Positions 43,763 to 53,220 of a DNA stretch of 64,000 nucleotides are shown here, one piece after another. Positions within the stretch are counted from its first letter, which is position 1. Each line of letters starts with the position of its first letter. The position numbers were made by a program, and so were the translations under genes. The notes beneath the pieces were generated by a model. It was not told the DNA's origin, searched no databases, and saw nothing but the letters and a program-made list of their open reading frames with translations. Origin of the DNA: an uncultured Flavobacteriales bacterium (GTDB lineage: Bacteria; Bacteroidota; Bacteroidia; Flavobacteriales_D; CAJJDF01); contig CAJJDF010000035.1 in NCBI GenBank assembly GCA_905182785.1, positions 1 through 64,000 on the forward strand. The letters run 5' to 3'.

Positions 43763-44392
43763 TTATCCTTCTCTGTTTAAAATAATGAATGCGTGAATAA
43801 TCCCAGGGATTCCACAAAGTAAAGTCCATAATATATTAATTACCACTGTTTCTACATCCCAGTTTGTAACTATACCTACAGCTAACCAAGGAATAAAGAG
43901 TGCAAGAACCCAAAAATACCATTCAACTCCAGAAGAGGAATTTGAATTTAAATTTTCCTCAGCAGAAACAACTTGAGTTTCTTGATTTTCTTCACTCACA
44001 ACTCCTTTAAAATCAATGTTTTCAAGAGTTATTTCTTCACTTATTTGATTTATTGAATTTCCTAAATCAGGAGAAGATAAATTGTTAAAACTTGAAGCGA
44101 TCACAGTTTGTTCGAAATTTGATTCTAAAACTTCTGCAGTATTGTAAACGACTGCTTTTTGAGTTTCAGTAACAACAGAAACATTATTTTGTTCACTTTC
44201 ATAATCTTCATTCTGAGCAATAGCTTCATTTTTATTAACTTCAGTTGATTTATCTAATTTTTTAGAGTTATTGATGTGCCAGCCTTTTTGATACTTTCTC
44301 TTTTGAAACATTTTACTTGATACAACTTGGTTTGAAGTCGTACAAGACGAAATAATTGCTAAAGCAATTGAAATTGAAATAATTTTTTTCAT
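43763..44392 (-). CDS. Lipoprotein with the same N-terminal module and a Pmp3/YqaE-like C-terminus, paralogue B
   Basis: A 209-aa protein. Lipobox ISSC with Cys17, then CTTSNQVVSSKMFQKRKYQ (split landmarks TSNQVVS, FQKRKYQKGW) as in paralogue A. An acidic, Ser/Asn-rich linker of about 100 residues follows. The last 60 residues have two helices, FWVLALFIPWLAVGIV and TVVINILWTLLCGIPGIIHA (landmarks IPWLAVGI, CGIPGIIHA), which resemble the small Pmp3/YqaE membrane proteins. It is the first gene of the set with DUF2752 and paralogue A. No function is known to me. Confidence 0.78.
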   Translation of the reverse strand: MKKIISISIALAIISSCTTSNQVVSSKMFQKRKYQKGWHINNSKKLDKSTEVNKNEAIAQNEDYESEQNNVSVVTETQKAVVYNTAEVLESNFEQTVIASSFNNLSSPDLGNSINQISEEITLENIDFKGVVSEENQETQVVSAEENLNSNSSSGVEWYFWVLALFIPWLAVGIVTNWDVETVVINILWTLLCGIPGIIHAFIILNREG

Positions 44393-44449
44393 AACTGAAT
44401 ATTTAGTAATTTATGATTAATAATCAACAATATACGAAAAAATATTAAT

Positions 44450-45406
44450 TTATAATGCGTTCTTAATTTTTTGAGGCAAGTCTATTTCTACCACATCATA
44501 AGATAACTTAATCATATTGGAAATTGCTTCGGCATTGGAAATTCCATGAGCGATAATCACATTGGAGTTAATTCCTAAAACTGGTGTTCCGCCATAACTT
44601 TCGTAATTAAATCGTTCGAAATAGTTATCTTCTATTCCTCTTTTCTTAATTATTTCGTAAAAAGACTCCGCTTGTTTTAGAATTACATTCCCTGTAAAAC
44701 CATCACAAACAATCACATCAGCTCCATCATTAAGAATCCCTCTACTTTCAATGTTTCCAATGAAGTTAATTCTTTCGTTCTGTTTTAGTAATTTGTGAGT
44801 CGCTTTGGTTAGCAAATTCCCTTTTTCTTCCTCTTCACCAATATTTAATAATCCAACCTTAGGTTCGCTTATTTTGCAAATATGCTCGGCATAAATAGAA
44901 CCAATTACTGCGAATTGATCCAACACCTCTGGTTTACAATCTGCATTAATCCCCACATCCAAAATAATTCCATCCTCACCACTTTCTCTGGGCAAAACAC
45001 TAGTAATTACTGGCCTAGAAATTCCATCTAGCATTCCAATTGCTTGAGTCGCTCCCACCATCATTGCTCCAGTATTTCCCGCAGAGGAAAAAACATCAAT
45101 TTTATCAGCTTTTAAATAGTGGAATCCTTTGACAATACTAGAATCTTTCTTTGTTAAAAATGCCTTTACGGGATGATCATTAAAACCTATAACCTCCTTA
45201 CAATCAATAATATTTATATAGGATTGCGAACAAATTTCTTTTCCTAAATACTGAATTATAGACGCACTTTCTCCAAACAAAAAAAGAGACACAGTTTTTA
45301 GTAAGTCATTATGACTTTCTAAAAACTTCTGCACTCCATTTAAGTTACATTCTGGGGCATTATCGCCACCAAAAATGTCAATCCCAATCTTGTAGGATTC
45401 AGCCAA
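44450..45406 (-). CDS. plsX: Phosphate acyltransferase PlsX
   Basis: A 318-aa enzyme that makes acyl-phosphate from acyl-ACP, for glycerol-3-phosphate acylation by PlsY. The start is GIDIFGGDNAPE, with KLLKQN and SRGILNDGADVIVCDGFTGN segments (landmarks GADVIVCDGFTGN) typical of PlsX. It uses a TTG start one nucleotide after the rpmF stop, so it is coupled to it. The yceD-rpmF-plsX order is the common bacterial one. fabH, which often follows, is not adjacent here. Confidence 0.94.
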   Translation of the reverse strand: MAESYKIGIDIFGGDNAPECNLNGVQKFLESHNDLLKTVSLFLFGESASIIQYLGKEICSQSYINIIDCKEVIGFNDHPVKAFLTKKDSSIVKGFHYLKADKIDVFSSAGNTGAMMVGATQAIGMLDGISRPVITSVLPRESGEDGIILDVGINADCKPEVLDQFAVIGSIYAEHICKISEPKVGLLNIGEEEEKGNLLTKATHKLLKQNERINFIGNIESRGILNDGADVIVCDGFTGNVILKQAESFYEIIKKRGIEDNYFERFNYESYGGTPVLGINSNVIIAHGISNAEAISNMIKLSYDVVEIDLPQKIKNAL

Positions 45407-45407
45407 A

Positions 45408-45605
45408 TTATACTTCTTCTACTGCTGTTTTATCAATAACAACTTGACCTTTCCAGTACAATTTTTCTTCGTGCCAGTAAGCTCTGTGAGTTAAGTGAAA
45501 TTCTCCAGTTGTAGGACATTGAGTCAATTGTTGACTTGCTGCCTTGTAATGAGTTCTTCTTTTTCTCTGTCTTTGTTTTGACTGTCTTCTCTTTGGATGT
45601 GCCAT
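45408..45605 (-). CDS. rpmF: 50S ribosomal protein L32
   Basis: A 65-aa basic ribosomal protein. The start [19 protein letters not shown] (landmarks HPKRRQS, RKRRTH) and a [12 protein letters not shown] segment match bL32. Only one cysteine (QCPTTGEF) is visible in the position where zinc-binding L32 has CxxC, so this looks like a zinc-independent form. It is 11 nt downstream of the DUF177 gene and 1 nt upstream of plsX. Confidence 0.96.
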   Translation of the reverse strand: MAHPKRRQSKQRQRKRRTHYKAASQQLTQCPTTGEFHLTHRAYWHEEKLYWKGQVVIDKTAVEEV

Positions 45606-45616
45606 TTTATTCTATA

Positions 45617-46123
45617 TTATTTTTTTAAACCTTTTAATTTATCCCACATTGGGTTCGATTCGTTCTCTATATCTTTTACCCTTAGTTCTTCTATTCTTTT
45701 AAGAACTTCTTTATTACAATCTCCTTCTTGATGAATATGACTTAATACAACTGAGGTTACAAAATATTCGTAAATATAATCAGCAAAGTTAATCTCATAT
45801 TCGGATTGATCAAGAAAAACAATGGTTTCATCATCACTTTCTCCTTCTCCAAATTTAAAAAACAATCTGTCTTCATTTTCAAAATCTTGAATTAAATCAT
45901 CTCCACATCTATCACACTGTGCAGTGTAATGTCCGGTTAAGATTAAATCAAGTATCATCATTGTTGACATTTTATGAAGGTTTACTGTAGCAGTAAATTT
46001 CACATTTTCAACGTAATCGTAATTGTAAGCATCAAAGAACTCTTCATTTTCGGTAAACACAAATACATGCTTACCTTCCTTTAGCCCAGTAAACGGAATC
46101 ACATACTTCTTTTGATTATCCAT
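45617..46123 (-). CDS. YceD-family (DUF177) protein
   Basis: A 168-aa protein of the DUF177/YceD family. The motif AQCDRCGDDL has the conserved C..C pair, followed by FEFGEGES-like and YEINFADYIYEY (landmarks ADYIYE) and a C near the C-terminus (GDCNKEV). The family is linked to 23S rRNA or ribosome assembly by its constant position before rpmF. It heads the operon DUF177-rpmF-plsX. Confidence 0.92.
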   Translation of the reverse strand: MDNQKKYVIPFTGLKEGKHVFVFTENEEFFDAYNYDYVENVKFTATVNLHKMSTMMILDLILTGHYTAQCDRCGDDLIQDFENEDRLFFKFGEGESDDETIVFLDQSEYEINFADYIYEYFVTSVVLSHIHQEGDCNKEVLKRIEELRVKDIENESNPMWDKLKGLKK

Positions 46124-46345
46124 AGTTCAAGGTTTAGGGACTGCAAAATTAATAAATATTCCTGAACTTACATTCATTTTGCAAAAAAAGTTACCTTATT
46201 TTATCTAATTAATAAACCTTCTCTTATTTTGCCTCTTGTTTTCTTTCATACAATCACTTTTTATATATTTGTATCTTTACAAATCTAGGTTACTTTTTAC
46301 AATTTTTAGTTACATATCACACAGCTATAACCACTATCATCAAGA

Positions 46346-47203
46346 TTGAAATCAAATTATAACATATTAGGGTTAAAAGATAATGCAACTTCTGAAGAGG
46401 TAAAAAAAGCTTACAGGAAGTTGGCTATGCAATATCACCCTGACATTAACCCTGATTCACCTCCAGAAAAATTTCTTGAAATAAAAGAGGCTTATTTTAA
46501 TCTCACATTAAATAAACCGGAAATAAAAGACACTTACACTTCTGGAGAAAAAGTATTTAGCAGAAAATACAACAGATGGTTTACCAAAAAAGAGTTTGAT
46601 GAATTACTAAAAAAAGGAGAGAAAATTAGGCAGAAAAAAGAAGAATCTGAAAAAGAAGAAGCACTTAGAGAGTTTGATGAACTAAAACAATCCTGGGTTT
46701 ACGAAGCTTTTCCCTATGTGGCAATTTTTGGCGCTATTTTTTCTGTGTTTTTGATGTTAGATTTTTACATGAATAATTCTTTAAAACCTGTTGATTATTT
46801 AAAAACAAATAGAATAAGCTTAGTCGAAGGAATGCTTGTAGGGTCCGCTCAACCGGAATATATAATTTCTGAGATAGTCACTGAGGATCAAAACAAAAAA
46901 CAGCATAAAGTATCCTTGAGAGGCGAATACGGCAATGCATTTTATGGCAGCAATAACATTAAACTAATGCAAACACCCATTTTTAAGATAGATCTGGGAT
47001 ATCAATTGAATGATGTTTTATTTTATGACGGGTACAAAAAAAAGGTTTTTCATTTTCCTTTAGCTGTCTTTTCAATTTTGTTAATTGTATTAACATTTCT
47101 ATTTAAAAATCCAACTCCATTTTACTATGTATTAATAAATACAGCTGTAATAGGAATCCCAATATTGAGTATGATTTTTATTCTAGGAAGTTTCTCTGGG
47201 TAA
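46346..47203 (+). CDS. DnaJ-domain membrane protein
   Basis: A 285-aa protein. The N-terminal J-domain (residues 4-50) has the HPD motif at 31-33, within [14 protein letters not shown] Lys/Glu-rich coiled stretch follows (about 85-115), then hydrophobic segments near 125-145, 235-250 and 258-280 with a globular part between them. It is predicted membrane-bound with the J-domain in the cytoplasm to recruit DnaK. The likely start is TTG at 46346; no ATG in frame precedes the J-domain. It overlaps the convergent MscS gene by 21 nt. Confidence 0.85.
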   Translation: MKSNYNILGLKDNATSEEVKKAYRKLAMQYHPDINPDSPPEKFLEIKEAYFNLTLNKPEIKDTYTSGEKVFSRKYNRWFTKKEFDELLKKGEKIRQKKEESEKEEALREFDELKQSWVYEAFPYVAIFGAIFSVFLMLDFYMNNSLKPVDYLKTNRISLVEGMLVGSAQPEYIISEIVTEDQNKKQHKVSLRGEYGNAFYGSNNIKLMQTPIFKIDLGYQLNDVLFYDGYKKKVFHFPLAVFSILLIVLTFLFKNPTPFYYVLINTAVIGIPILSMIFILGSFSG

Positions 47204-47920
47204 ACTCATGCTCGTTTTTAAATCACTTTCTATGTGAGTAAAAAACTTTTCATCTAATGCATATACTATAATATCGTAATTAATTTTTCCTTCACCTTGT
47301 ATCGTTCTAGTAACTATTGGAGGAAAAACAGAGGTAATCCATGGCATTTGAAATATTCTGTTTTTTATGTCATGCTCAGTTATTTCATCAGAAACCAAAA
47401 TAGAAAATTTGTAAGAAGAAAAATCTGAGGAAAAGTCTTTTTTGATGATTTCTGTTTTTACCATATTGCTGTAAGGAATTTGAATAATCTCACCTTCTCT
47501 ATTTTGAATCTCCATCTCAAACACATTCATTTTATGAACGACTCCAGCATATTTATCCACAGCTATTTTTTGACCTAAATCTATATCTCCTTTTAGTCTA
47601 AAGAACAATCCGTGAATAAGATTCATTAAATATTCTCTTCCAAGGTATAAGAAAACTAAAGAAAGTAGCACTCCCAAAAAAGGAAATGGCCTTATAAAAA
47701 TATAAAGGGTATACAAAACATATAACATCCAAACTAAGGTGTAAATTACTGGTAGTTTAGAAATTACTCTTTTCCTTTTTATTGGGGATTTTATTACAAA
47801 ATGAACCAAGTAATTTTTAAAAATATACATAACCAAATAAGTAAATCCACCCAAAAATGCTAATCCCAAAAAATTAAATAGGGATAATTGAGACAAATCT
47901 ATTTTAAAAAACTCATTCAT
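47183..47920 (-). CDS. Small mechanosensitive channel protein (MscS family)
   Basis: A 245-aa MscS-type protein with a few N-terminal membrane helices (about 15-35, 55-80 and 82-115), then the beta domain of Msc[44 protein letters not shown], seen as [17 protein letters not shown] and IQIPYSNM landmarks. The pore-lining glycine-alanine pattern is not as regular as in E. coli MscS. It follows the large cotransporter gene with only 1 nt between the genes, so the two must be co-transcribed and may work together in osmotic or volume control. Confidence 0.88.
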   Translation of the reverse strand: MNEFFKIDLSQLSLFNFLGLAFLGGFTYLVMYIFKNYLVHFVIKSPIKRKRVISKLPVIYTLVWMLYVLYTLYIFIRPFPFLGVLLSLVFLYLGREYLMNLIHGLFFRLKGDIDLGQKIAVDKYAGVVHKMNVFEMEIQNREGEIIQIPYSNMVKTEIIKKDFSSDFSSYKFSILVSDEITEHDIKNRIFQMPWITSVFPPIVTRTIQGEGKINYDIIVYALDEKFFTHIESDLKTSMSLPRETS

Positions 47921-47921
47921 A

Positions 47922-50900
47922 TTATATGATTTTTTTGTCTTTGAGGTATTGATTTACATTGAAAAAAACTTCTTCTGACAATGAATAAACCCCATTTTTA
48001 GGCTCTTCTATCAATCGTATTCTTTTCATTTGATTCAGGATAGATTTATAAGCAAAATTCCCTCCAAATATAACCTCAAGCTGTTTTAAACTAATCTCTT
48101 TATGAAGAACAAACAGTTTTAATATAACTATCCAATCTGGATTTGATATATCTGGAAAGAAGGTTGATTTTGGTTCTTTTATATAAATCAAGCCTTCTTC
48201 TACTGATTGAATGTTATTCACCCAACCGAGAAATGCTCTTCCTAAGTTTCCTTTATAAACGGAATGATATTTTTGATAAAAACTCTGAAGTTGACTGAAA
48301 GAAAAGTCGTTTTCTTTTTTATTATTCAAACTGAATTTTATTCCTCCAGCCTGGTGTTTTAGTTTCATGGTTTCTATAAATCCATCTTTACGAATTGGGA
48401 GTATAATTATGGTAGAAATAATTACTTCATCTATATCGCACACCTGTTTTAAATAACTATAAAAATCAACAGAACAATTCAAGATAAAATGATGCTTTTT
48501 ACCAAATTCAATAATCAAGTCCTTTATTGTTTCTAGAATCTTAATATCTGTTCCCCATTTATCTATATCATTAAAAACTAAGGTCACTGCACTAGAATCT
48601 TTTAAATTCTCTTCTAAACTCAACTCATTTTGAAACACATTAGATATTGACTTTTCAAATGATTTACCAATCAGCTTATTCTCAATAGTTGGATCAATCG
48701 CAATAACTTTTCTTTTCAATAGCCTAGAAGAAACATAATCAGAAAAATATTTTTTTCCAGACAATTGTTCCCCAATAATTAACAAAGACCCCCCTGATTT
48801 CTTGTTCAATAACTGAATCGCTTTTTGAGCTTGCTCTATTTCAGTCTCTCTATTTTCTATTTGCAAAGGAGCAGCATGATCCCCTAAAAATAATTTTTTA
48901 TAGAAAAAAGGAACCGAATCCAAAACTGATTTATTCATTTTCTTTTTTTCTACAAACTGCGATACGATTGAACTAGAATTTACATTTGATTTGTTCTTGT
49001 TACTGAATTCAGTAACCAAAAATTCATCTCTTTGTTTATCTACAAAAGAAAGAGTTTGTTTAAATCTCTTTTTAATTTCTTTTTTAGTTGAAGTAACGAA
49101 CCTTGAAATCTTATTGGACGTTACTGCTGTTCTTTTAATGTACTTATTAATTACTGCACTATTTCCTGCTATAAAGTCATAATCCAATAATTTATAAGTT
49201 TCTTCCAACTCATCTTCAACTTTTGATACATAATTCTTGAATCTTGTTTGAATAGAATCTTGTAATTGTTTAGATTCCTGAATAAGTTCAGCTCTCATTT
49301 GAACCACTAAATCAGTTTCATTTTCAAAGTCAATTGTTTCTAAAGTAATTGATTTATTCTTAAATCCTCCCATCAATTCATTCAAATCATTCTGCAAACT
49401 ATCAGACTCCTGGTTAAGCGATTTAATTAACTTATTTTCAACAGAAAACAGAATTAATTTTTGAAGTTGAATGGTGTTTATCTTTACCCCACTTCCCTGT
49501 ACTTCATTGAAGTTATTTAGAGATTCCACATCCATTATATCTAATGAATTCGTTAATTTATAAACGATTTTTTCAACTTTTTTTATCGTAACGTTAATCA
49601 ACTCCTCGTTATCAAAAGAAAACAAAGGAAGCCTACTTATAAACTTTATCAGTTCCAATTTAGTGTTTACATTATTTTCTGTTAATGACTCATCTAACTT
49701 TTCATACTGACTAATTTGTGCCAAGTGAGGCTTAATGCTTAATCTATTTATAGAGGAAGCCGTTTCATTTATCACTTTATCAATCTCTGGGTGAATTTCG
49801 TGTAGAGAAATATCTAAGAGAATTGCATTGTTTATTAACCTATTATTCCGTTTAAAATATCCTGGAAACGAATTAAGAATCTTAGTTTGTTTTTTAAACT
49901 CACTACTGCCCTTTTCTTCTTCCTTTTCCTCAATCTCACTATTAATAGAAAGCAGGTTTAATTTATTGGATAAAGAGTAGATATAGTCCAAGTTAAGTTT
50001 TGAAAAAGTCGCATTTAGTATCCTATAATTTTCTTCTAACTTAAGTTTTAACTCATTTATTTCACCAAAAAAATTAGCCGTTATAGAATCGAAATCATCC
50101 TTAACAAATGACTTTGATTTATTCCTCAATGAATAATATTTATTCTTTATATCGTCTGATAAATAATTGATTAACGCAGAGTTTTTATATACATAAATAC
50201 CACCTTGATTCAGATTGTTTGCAATTATTTTTAAGTAATAATTCTGATAATAGTAAACTATAAAATCTTTGTATCGGATATTTCTTTTTGGAGAAATTCC
50301 AATTCTTTTTTTCTTAAAAGAAATCCATTTCTTTGCTCTTTGCTCACTTTTATCATCCTCTTCTTTCAGTTCCAACTCTTCTAAAGAAATTTCCCTCATT
50401 ATCTTTTTGGGCAACTTAGATTGATAGACTGTATTTTGTTCAAAAAGAACTGAAATAGTATCTTTAAATGCTTTTTCATTCTCCTGTGAGAACTCAGTAT
50501 TATATTCATTCAAATCATCTGAAAGCTGTTTTATATACAACTTAAAGGTATTGTCCAATAACTCAAAATTAGCTATTCTATTGGACGAAAACTGTTTCTC
50601 TACATTGTTCTTATTTTCAATAAGTGTAGCTTCTATTTTTGTAAGTATAGAAAGGTATTGACTATGAATTGGCGCAAACACAGAATCAATAATATGTGTC
50701 GTATTTCTTACATTAAAAACTCTAAGGTTATTCAGCCAAGGAAAGACATAAGAATCTGGATTTACAGCACTTTCTGTTTCATCCTCCTCTTCAGTTATGG
50801 GTTTACTTTCTATAACCTCGTCTTCTAAGTTTACTTCCGTTTCTTCAAAATGTGAAGAAGCTTTTACAAGTAAGGTTGTTCCCAGTATTTTTACCAACTC

Positions 50901-53000
50901 ATTTGTTTTCTCTACAAATCTTTCTTCATCATCCAAGTGATCTGGAATCCCTACAATTACCAAATCCGAATCGTAAGATTCTACTTTCATAATCTCATAC
51001 AATTCTTTTTTCTCTAATTCATTATTAATGATTTTGATTTTGACATTTAACCTGTAATTAGAGATCAATTCATTAATAACTTCTTCGAGCTGAGTCTTTT
51101 TATCATTCTCCTCATTCACATACAAAATCCTTAATTGTGCCTGACGCCAATCAATAGAGCTATTCATAAATTTAGCGAGATTCAAAGTCAATTCAGTTGT
51201 GTTACTGAAATCATTCCACCAAATGTCGATACTTTTTTTAGCTCCAAACCCTCTTTGTTTGTCGTAATCCAAATACAAAACATTATAATCCAACTCGCAC
51301 AATTTGTTTGTCAGTTGTGCAAATCGAGTTGGATCTTCAGAACTACGCTCCCAACTTGTAAGAATTGTATTGGGCTCAACCCCAGAAAAACCATACGTAC
51401 TTGAAATTGCTTCTATTCCTTCGTACACATCTTTGCACTCTTGCTTTCTTGCAAAAATTCCTTTGCTGTACAACTGATCATCATTTATGGATTGCTTGTG
51501 TTTTGGAAATAATAATTTTGCTGTTTTGTTCTCTATCAGATCAAAATTTGAAATCATTCCTTTGTTACCTGCAACTGTTTTGCTGAATTCGATTAAACGG
51601 TTTCTGGTTTCGGTTCCTCCACTAAATAATAAAATATTGGGATTCCAATTTCGCTTGTGAGTTGATTTTTTATCCAAATTCTTTAGCCCAAGCTTTACGA
51701 TTGAAGACCACACACTTTGCCACACATCTCCAGAACCGAGAACCAATTCCTTACGAGTAAGCCAAATAAAAATCAACATCATTACTAGAATTGCCACAAC
51801 TGCTGCTAATAAATTTAACTGAATCATTAACACAAAAGTGACGACTGCTCCCAACAAAGAAATCCAAATTGGAATCTTGAAACTAGGTCTAAAATCTGGA
51901 CTGGCCCATTGCTCTAGAAAACAAGAAATATTAATGAATAAATAAGCTGCTAAATAGAACATGGCAACCACCTCAGCAATTACGTCTAATTCACCTATTA
52001 GAATTCCTGCTTGTGCGATAATAAAAGTTAAGATTAAAGCATTTCTAGGTTCGTTATCATCTCCTACACCTTTCGCAAATATCTTTGGTGTAATGCTATC
52101 TACAGACATGGCTTGCAAAATTCTTGGCGCTCCCAATATTCCTCCCAAAGCAGAAGAAAGTGTAGCTCCCCAAATCCCACCTATAACCAATACAGGAACT
52201 AATCCAAACTTGATTAGCGCATTCTTATCAGCTATTAAGTACTCAATATCAATAGAATAATAGATAAATACAGCTAAAAATAAATAGACAATAAGACCAA
52301 CTCCCACGGCAAGCATTGTTCCCCAAGGAATAGAAGTTTTAGGATCTTTTAAATCTCCAGACATGGCAACTCCGGCTGTAAATCCAGTTACAGCAGGGAA
52401 AAATATTCCAAATAGGACAAAGAAATTAACTCCTCCTTCTGTTGTGACAGATACATCAAATGTTTTTCCTGTTTGTGTTCCCAAAAGGATAGAAATAATG
52501 GATAATACGATTGCTCCCAATATCCAAAACTGTGATTTTATTGCAATACTCGTGCTGATGTAAGCAATGGAAACAATTAAAAATAAAGCCAAAGAACCCA
52601 CTATTCTTATGTGGTTAATGGTTACTGTTTCTATGCCAAAGGGTTCTTGAAGAACAACCATAGCACTTTCTGCAAATCCAATAAGATATAAGGCAATACT
52701 CAAGGCTGTAGCCACAAATAATGTGATTCCAATTGATCCTCCAATAGGCAAACCAAGACTACGAGAAAGCATGTAGTAAATTCCTCCCGCTTTTATTTTT
52801 CTATCGGTAGCGACAGATGATACACTTAACCCAGTAGAAACGGAAACAATATGTGCAATAAGAATGATAATAATTGCAGATTGCAATCCTGCATTTCCTA
52901 CCACCCAACTCAAACGCATGTACATGATTACACCAAGAATCGTTAAGATCGAGGGAGTAAACACACCAGCAAATGTTCCAAATTTTTTTCCTTGCGACAT
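47922..53000 (-). CDS. SLC12-type cation-chloride cotransporter fused to a long helical region and a P-loop ATPase
   Basis: A 1692-aa protein. Residues 1-420: APC-fold permease of the SLC12 (Na-K-Cl/K-Cl) kind. Landmarks are FGTFAGVF, LGVIMYMRLSWVVG, ATDRKIKAGG, YYMLSRSLG and SALGGILGAPRILQA, with 11-12 helices. About 430-715: SLC12 cytosolic domain, NPNILLFSGG and IDIWWNDF. 720-1370: mostly charged helical sequence rich in Asn, Lys, Glu and Ser, with predicted coiled coils. 1385-1692: P-loop ATPase-like end with Walker A GEQLSGKK (1410-1417), a hydrophobic strand into NDID (VTLVFNDID, 1472-1480) as Walker B, and a C-terminal winged-helix-like segment. Ordinary bacterial relatives lack the last 950 residues. 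It is predicted at the inner membrane, and ATP binding may gate ion uptake. Confidence 0.86.
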   Translation of the reverse strand: MSQGKKFGTFAGVFTPSILTILGVIMYMRLSWVVGNAGLQSAIIIILIAHIVSVSTGLSVSSVATDRKIKAGGIYYMLSRSLGLPIGGSIGITLFVATALSIALYLIGFAESAMVVLQEPFGIETVTINHIRIVGSLALFLIVSIAYISTSIAIKSQFWILGAIVLSIISILLGTQTGKTFDVSVTTEGGVNFFVLFGIFFPAVTGFTAGVAMSGDLKDPKTSIPWGTMLAVGVGLIVYLFLAVFIYYSIDIEYLIADKNALIKFGLVPVLVIGGIWGATLSSALGGILGAPRILQAMSVDSITPKIFAKGVGDDNEPRNALILTFIIAQAGILIGELDVIAEVVAMFYLAAYLFINISCFLEQWASPDFRPSFKIPIWISLLGAVVTFVLMIQLNLLAAVVAILVMMLIFIWLTRKELVLGSGDVWQSVWSSIVKLGLKNLDKKSTHKRNWNPNILLFSGGTETRNRLIEFSKTVAGNKGMISNFDLIENKTAKLLFPKHKQSINDDQLYSKGIFARKQECKDVYEGIEAISSTYGFSGVEPNTILTSWERSSEDPTRFAQLTNKLCELDYNVLYLDYDKQRGFGAKKSIDIWWNDFSNTTELTLNLAKFMNSSIDWRQAQLRILYVNEENDKKTQLEEVINELISNYRLNVKIKIINNELEKKELYEIMKVESYDSDLVIVGIPDHLDDEERFVEKTNELVKILGTTLLVKASSHFEETEVNLEDEVIESKPITEEEDETESAVNPDSYVFPWLNNLRVFNVRNTTHIIDSVFAPIHSQYLSILTKIEATLIENKNNVEKQFSSNRIANFELLDNTFKLYIKQLSDDLNEYNTEFSQENEKAFKDTISVLFEQNTVYQSKLPKKIMREISLEELELKEEDDKSEQRAKKWISFKKKRIGISPKRNIRYKDFIVYYYQNYYLKIIANNLNQGGIYVYKNSALINYLSDDIKNKYYSLRNKSKSFVKDDFDSITANFFGEINELKLKLEENYRILNATFSKLNLDYIYSLSNKLNLLSINSEIEEKEEEKGSSEFKKQTKILNSFPGYFKRNNRLINNAILLDISLHEIHPEIDKVINETASSINRLSIKPHLAQISQYEKLDESLTENNVNTKLELIKFISRLPLFSFDNEELINVTIKKVEKIVYKLTNSLDIMDVESLNNFNEVQGSGVKINTIQLQKLILFSVENKLIKSLNQESDSLQNDLNELMGGFKNKSITLETIDFENETDLVVQMRAELIQESKQLQDSIQTRFKNYVSKVEDELEETYKLLDYDFIAGNSAVINKYIKRTAVTSNKISRFVTSTKKEIKKRFKQTLSFVDKQRDEFLVTEFSNKNKSNVNSSSIVSQFVEKKKMNKSVLDSVPFFYKKLFLGDHAAPLQIENRETEIEQAQKAIQLLNKKSGGSLLIIGEQLSGKKYFSDYVSSRLLKRKVIAIDPTIENKLIGKSFEKSISNVFQNELSLEENLKDSSAVTLVFNDIDKWGTDIKILETIKDLIIEFGKKHHFILNCSVDFYSYLKQVCDIDEVIISTIIILPIRKDGFIETMKLKHQAGGIKFSLNNKKENDFSFSQLQSFYQKYHSVYKGNLGRAFLGWVNNIQSVEEGLIYIKEPKSTFFPDISNPDWIVILKLFVLHKEISLKQLEVIFGGNFAYKSILNQMKRIRLIEEPKNGVYSLSEEVFFNVNQYLKDKKII

Positions 53001-53220
53001 TGAGTTAAATTAAGACACTAAGATAGGATTAATTGGAGAAAATTAATACTTACATTACTAAATGTTCTCCATTAAAAAAATGCAATCAAATATTAACAAT
53101 TGTCTTCGGTTAAGTCAATTATTCATTTTTGTTTTACAAAAAACAAAGAATTATACTAAGACTCAGAAAAGCAAACAAAAAAAAATAGGCTCCTCAGTAT
53201 AACATTAAAAACTCGGCTAA

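Noticed and set aside
43763..44392. A simple Pmp3/YqaE protein
   Set aside because: Only the last 60 residues are alike; there is a lipobox and a 100-residue linker that Pmp3 lacks.
47922..53000. Two adjacent genes joined by an error
   Set aside because: The frame is continuous across 5 kb without an odd homopolymer at a domain border, so a true fusion is more likely; reads are needed to be certain.
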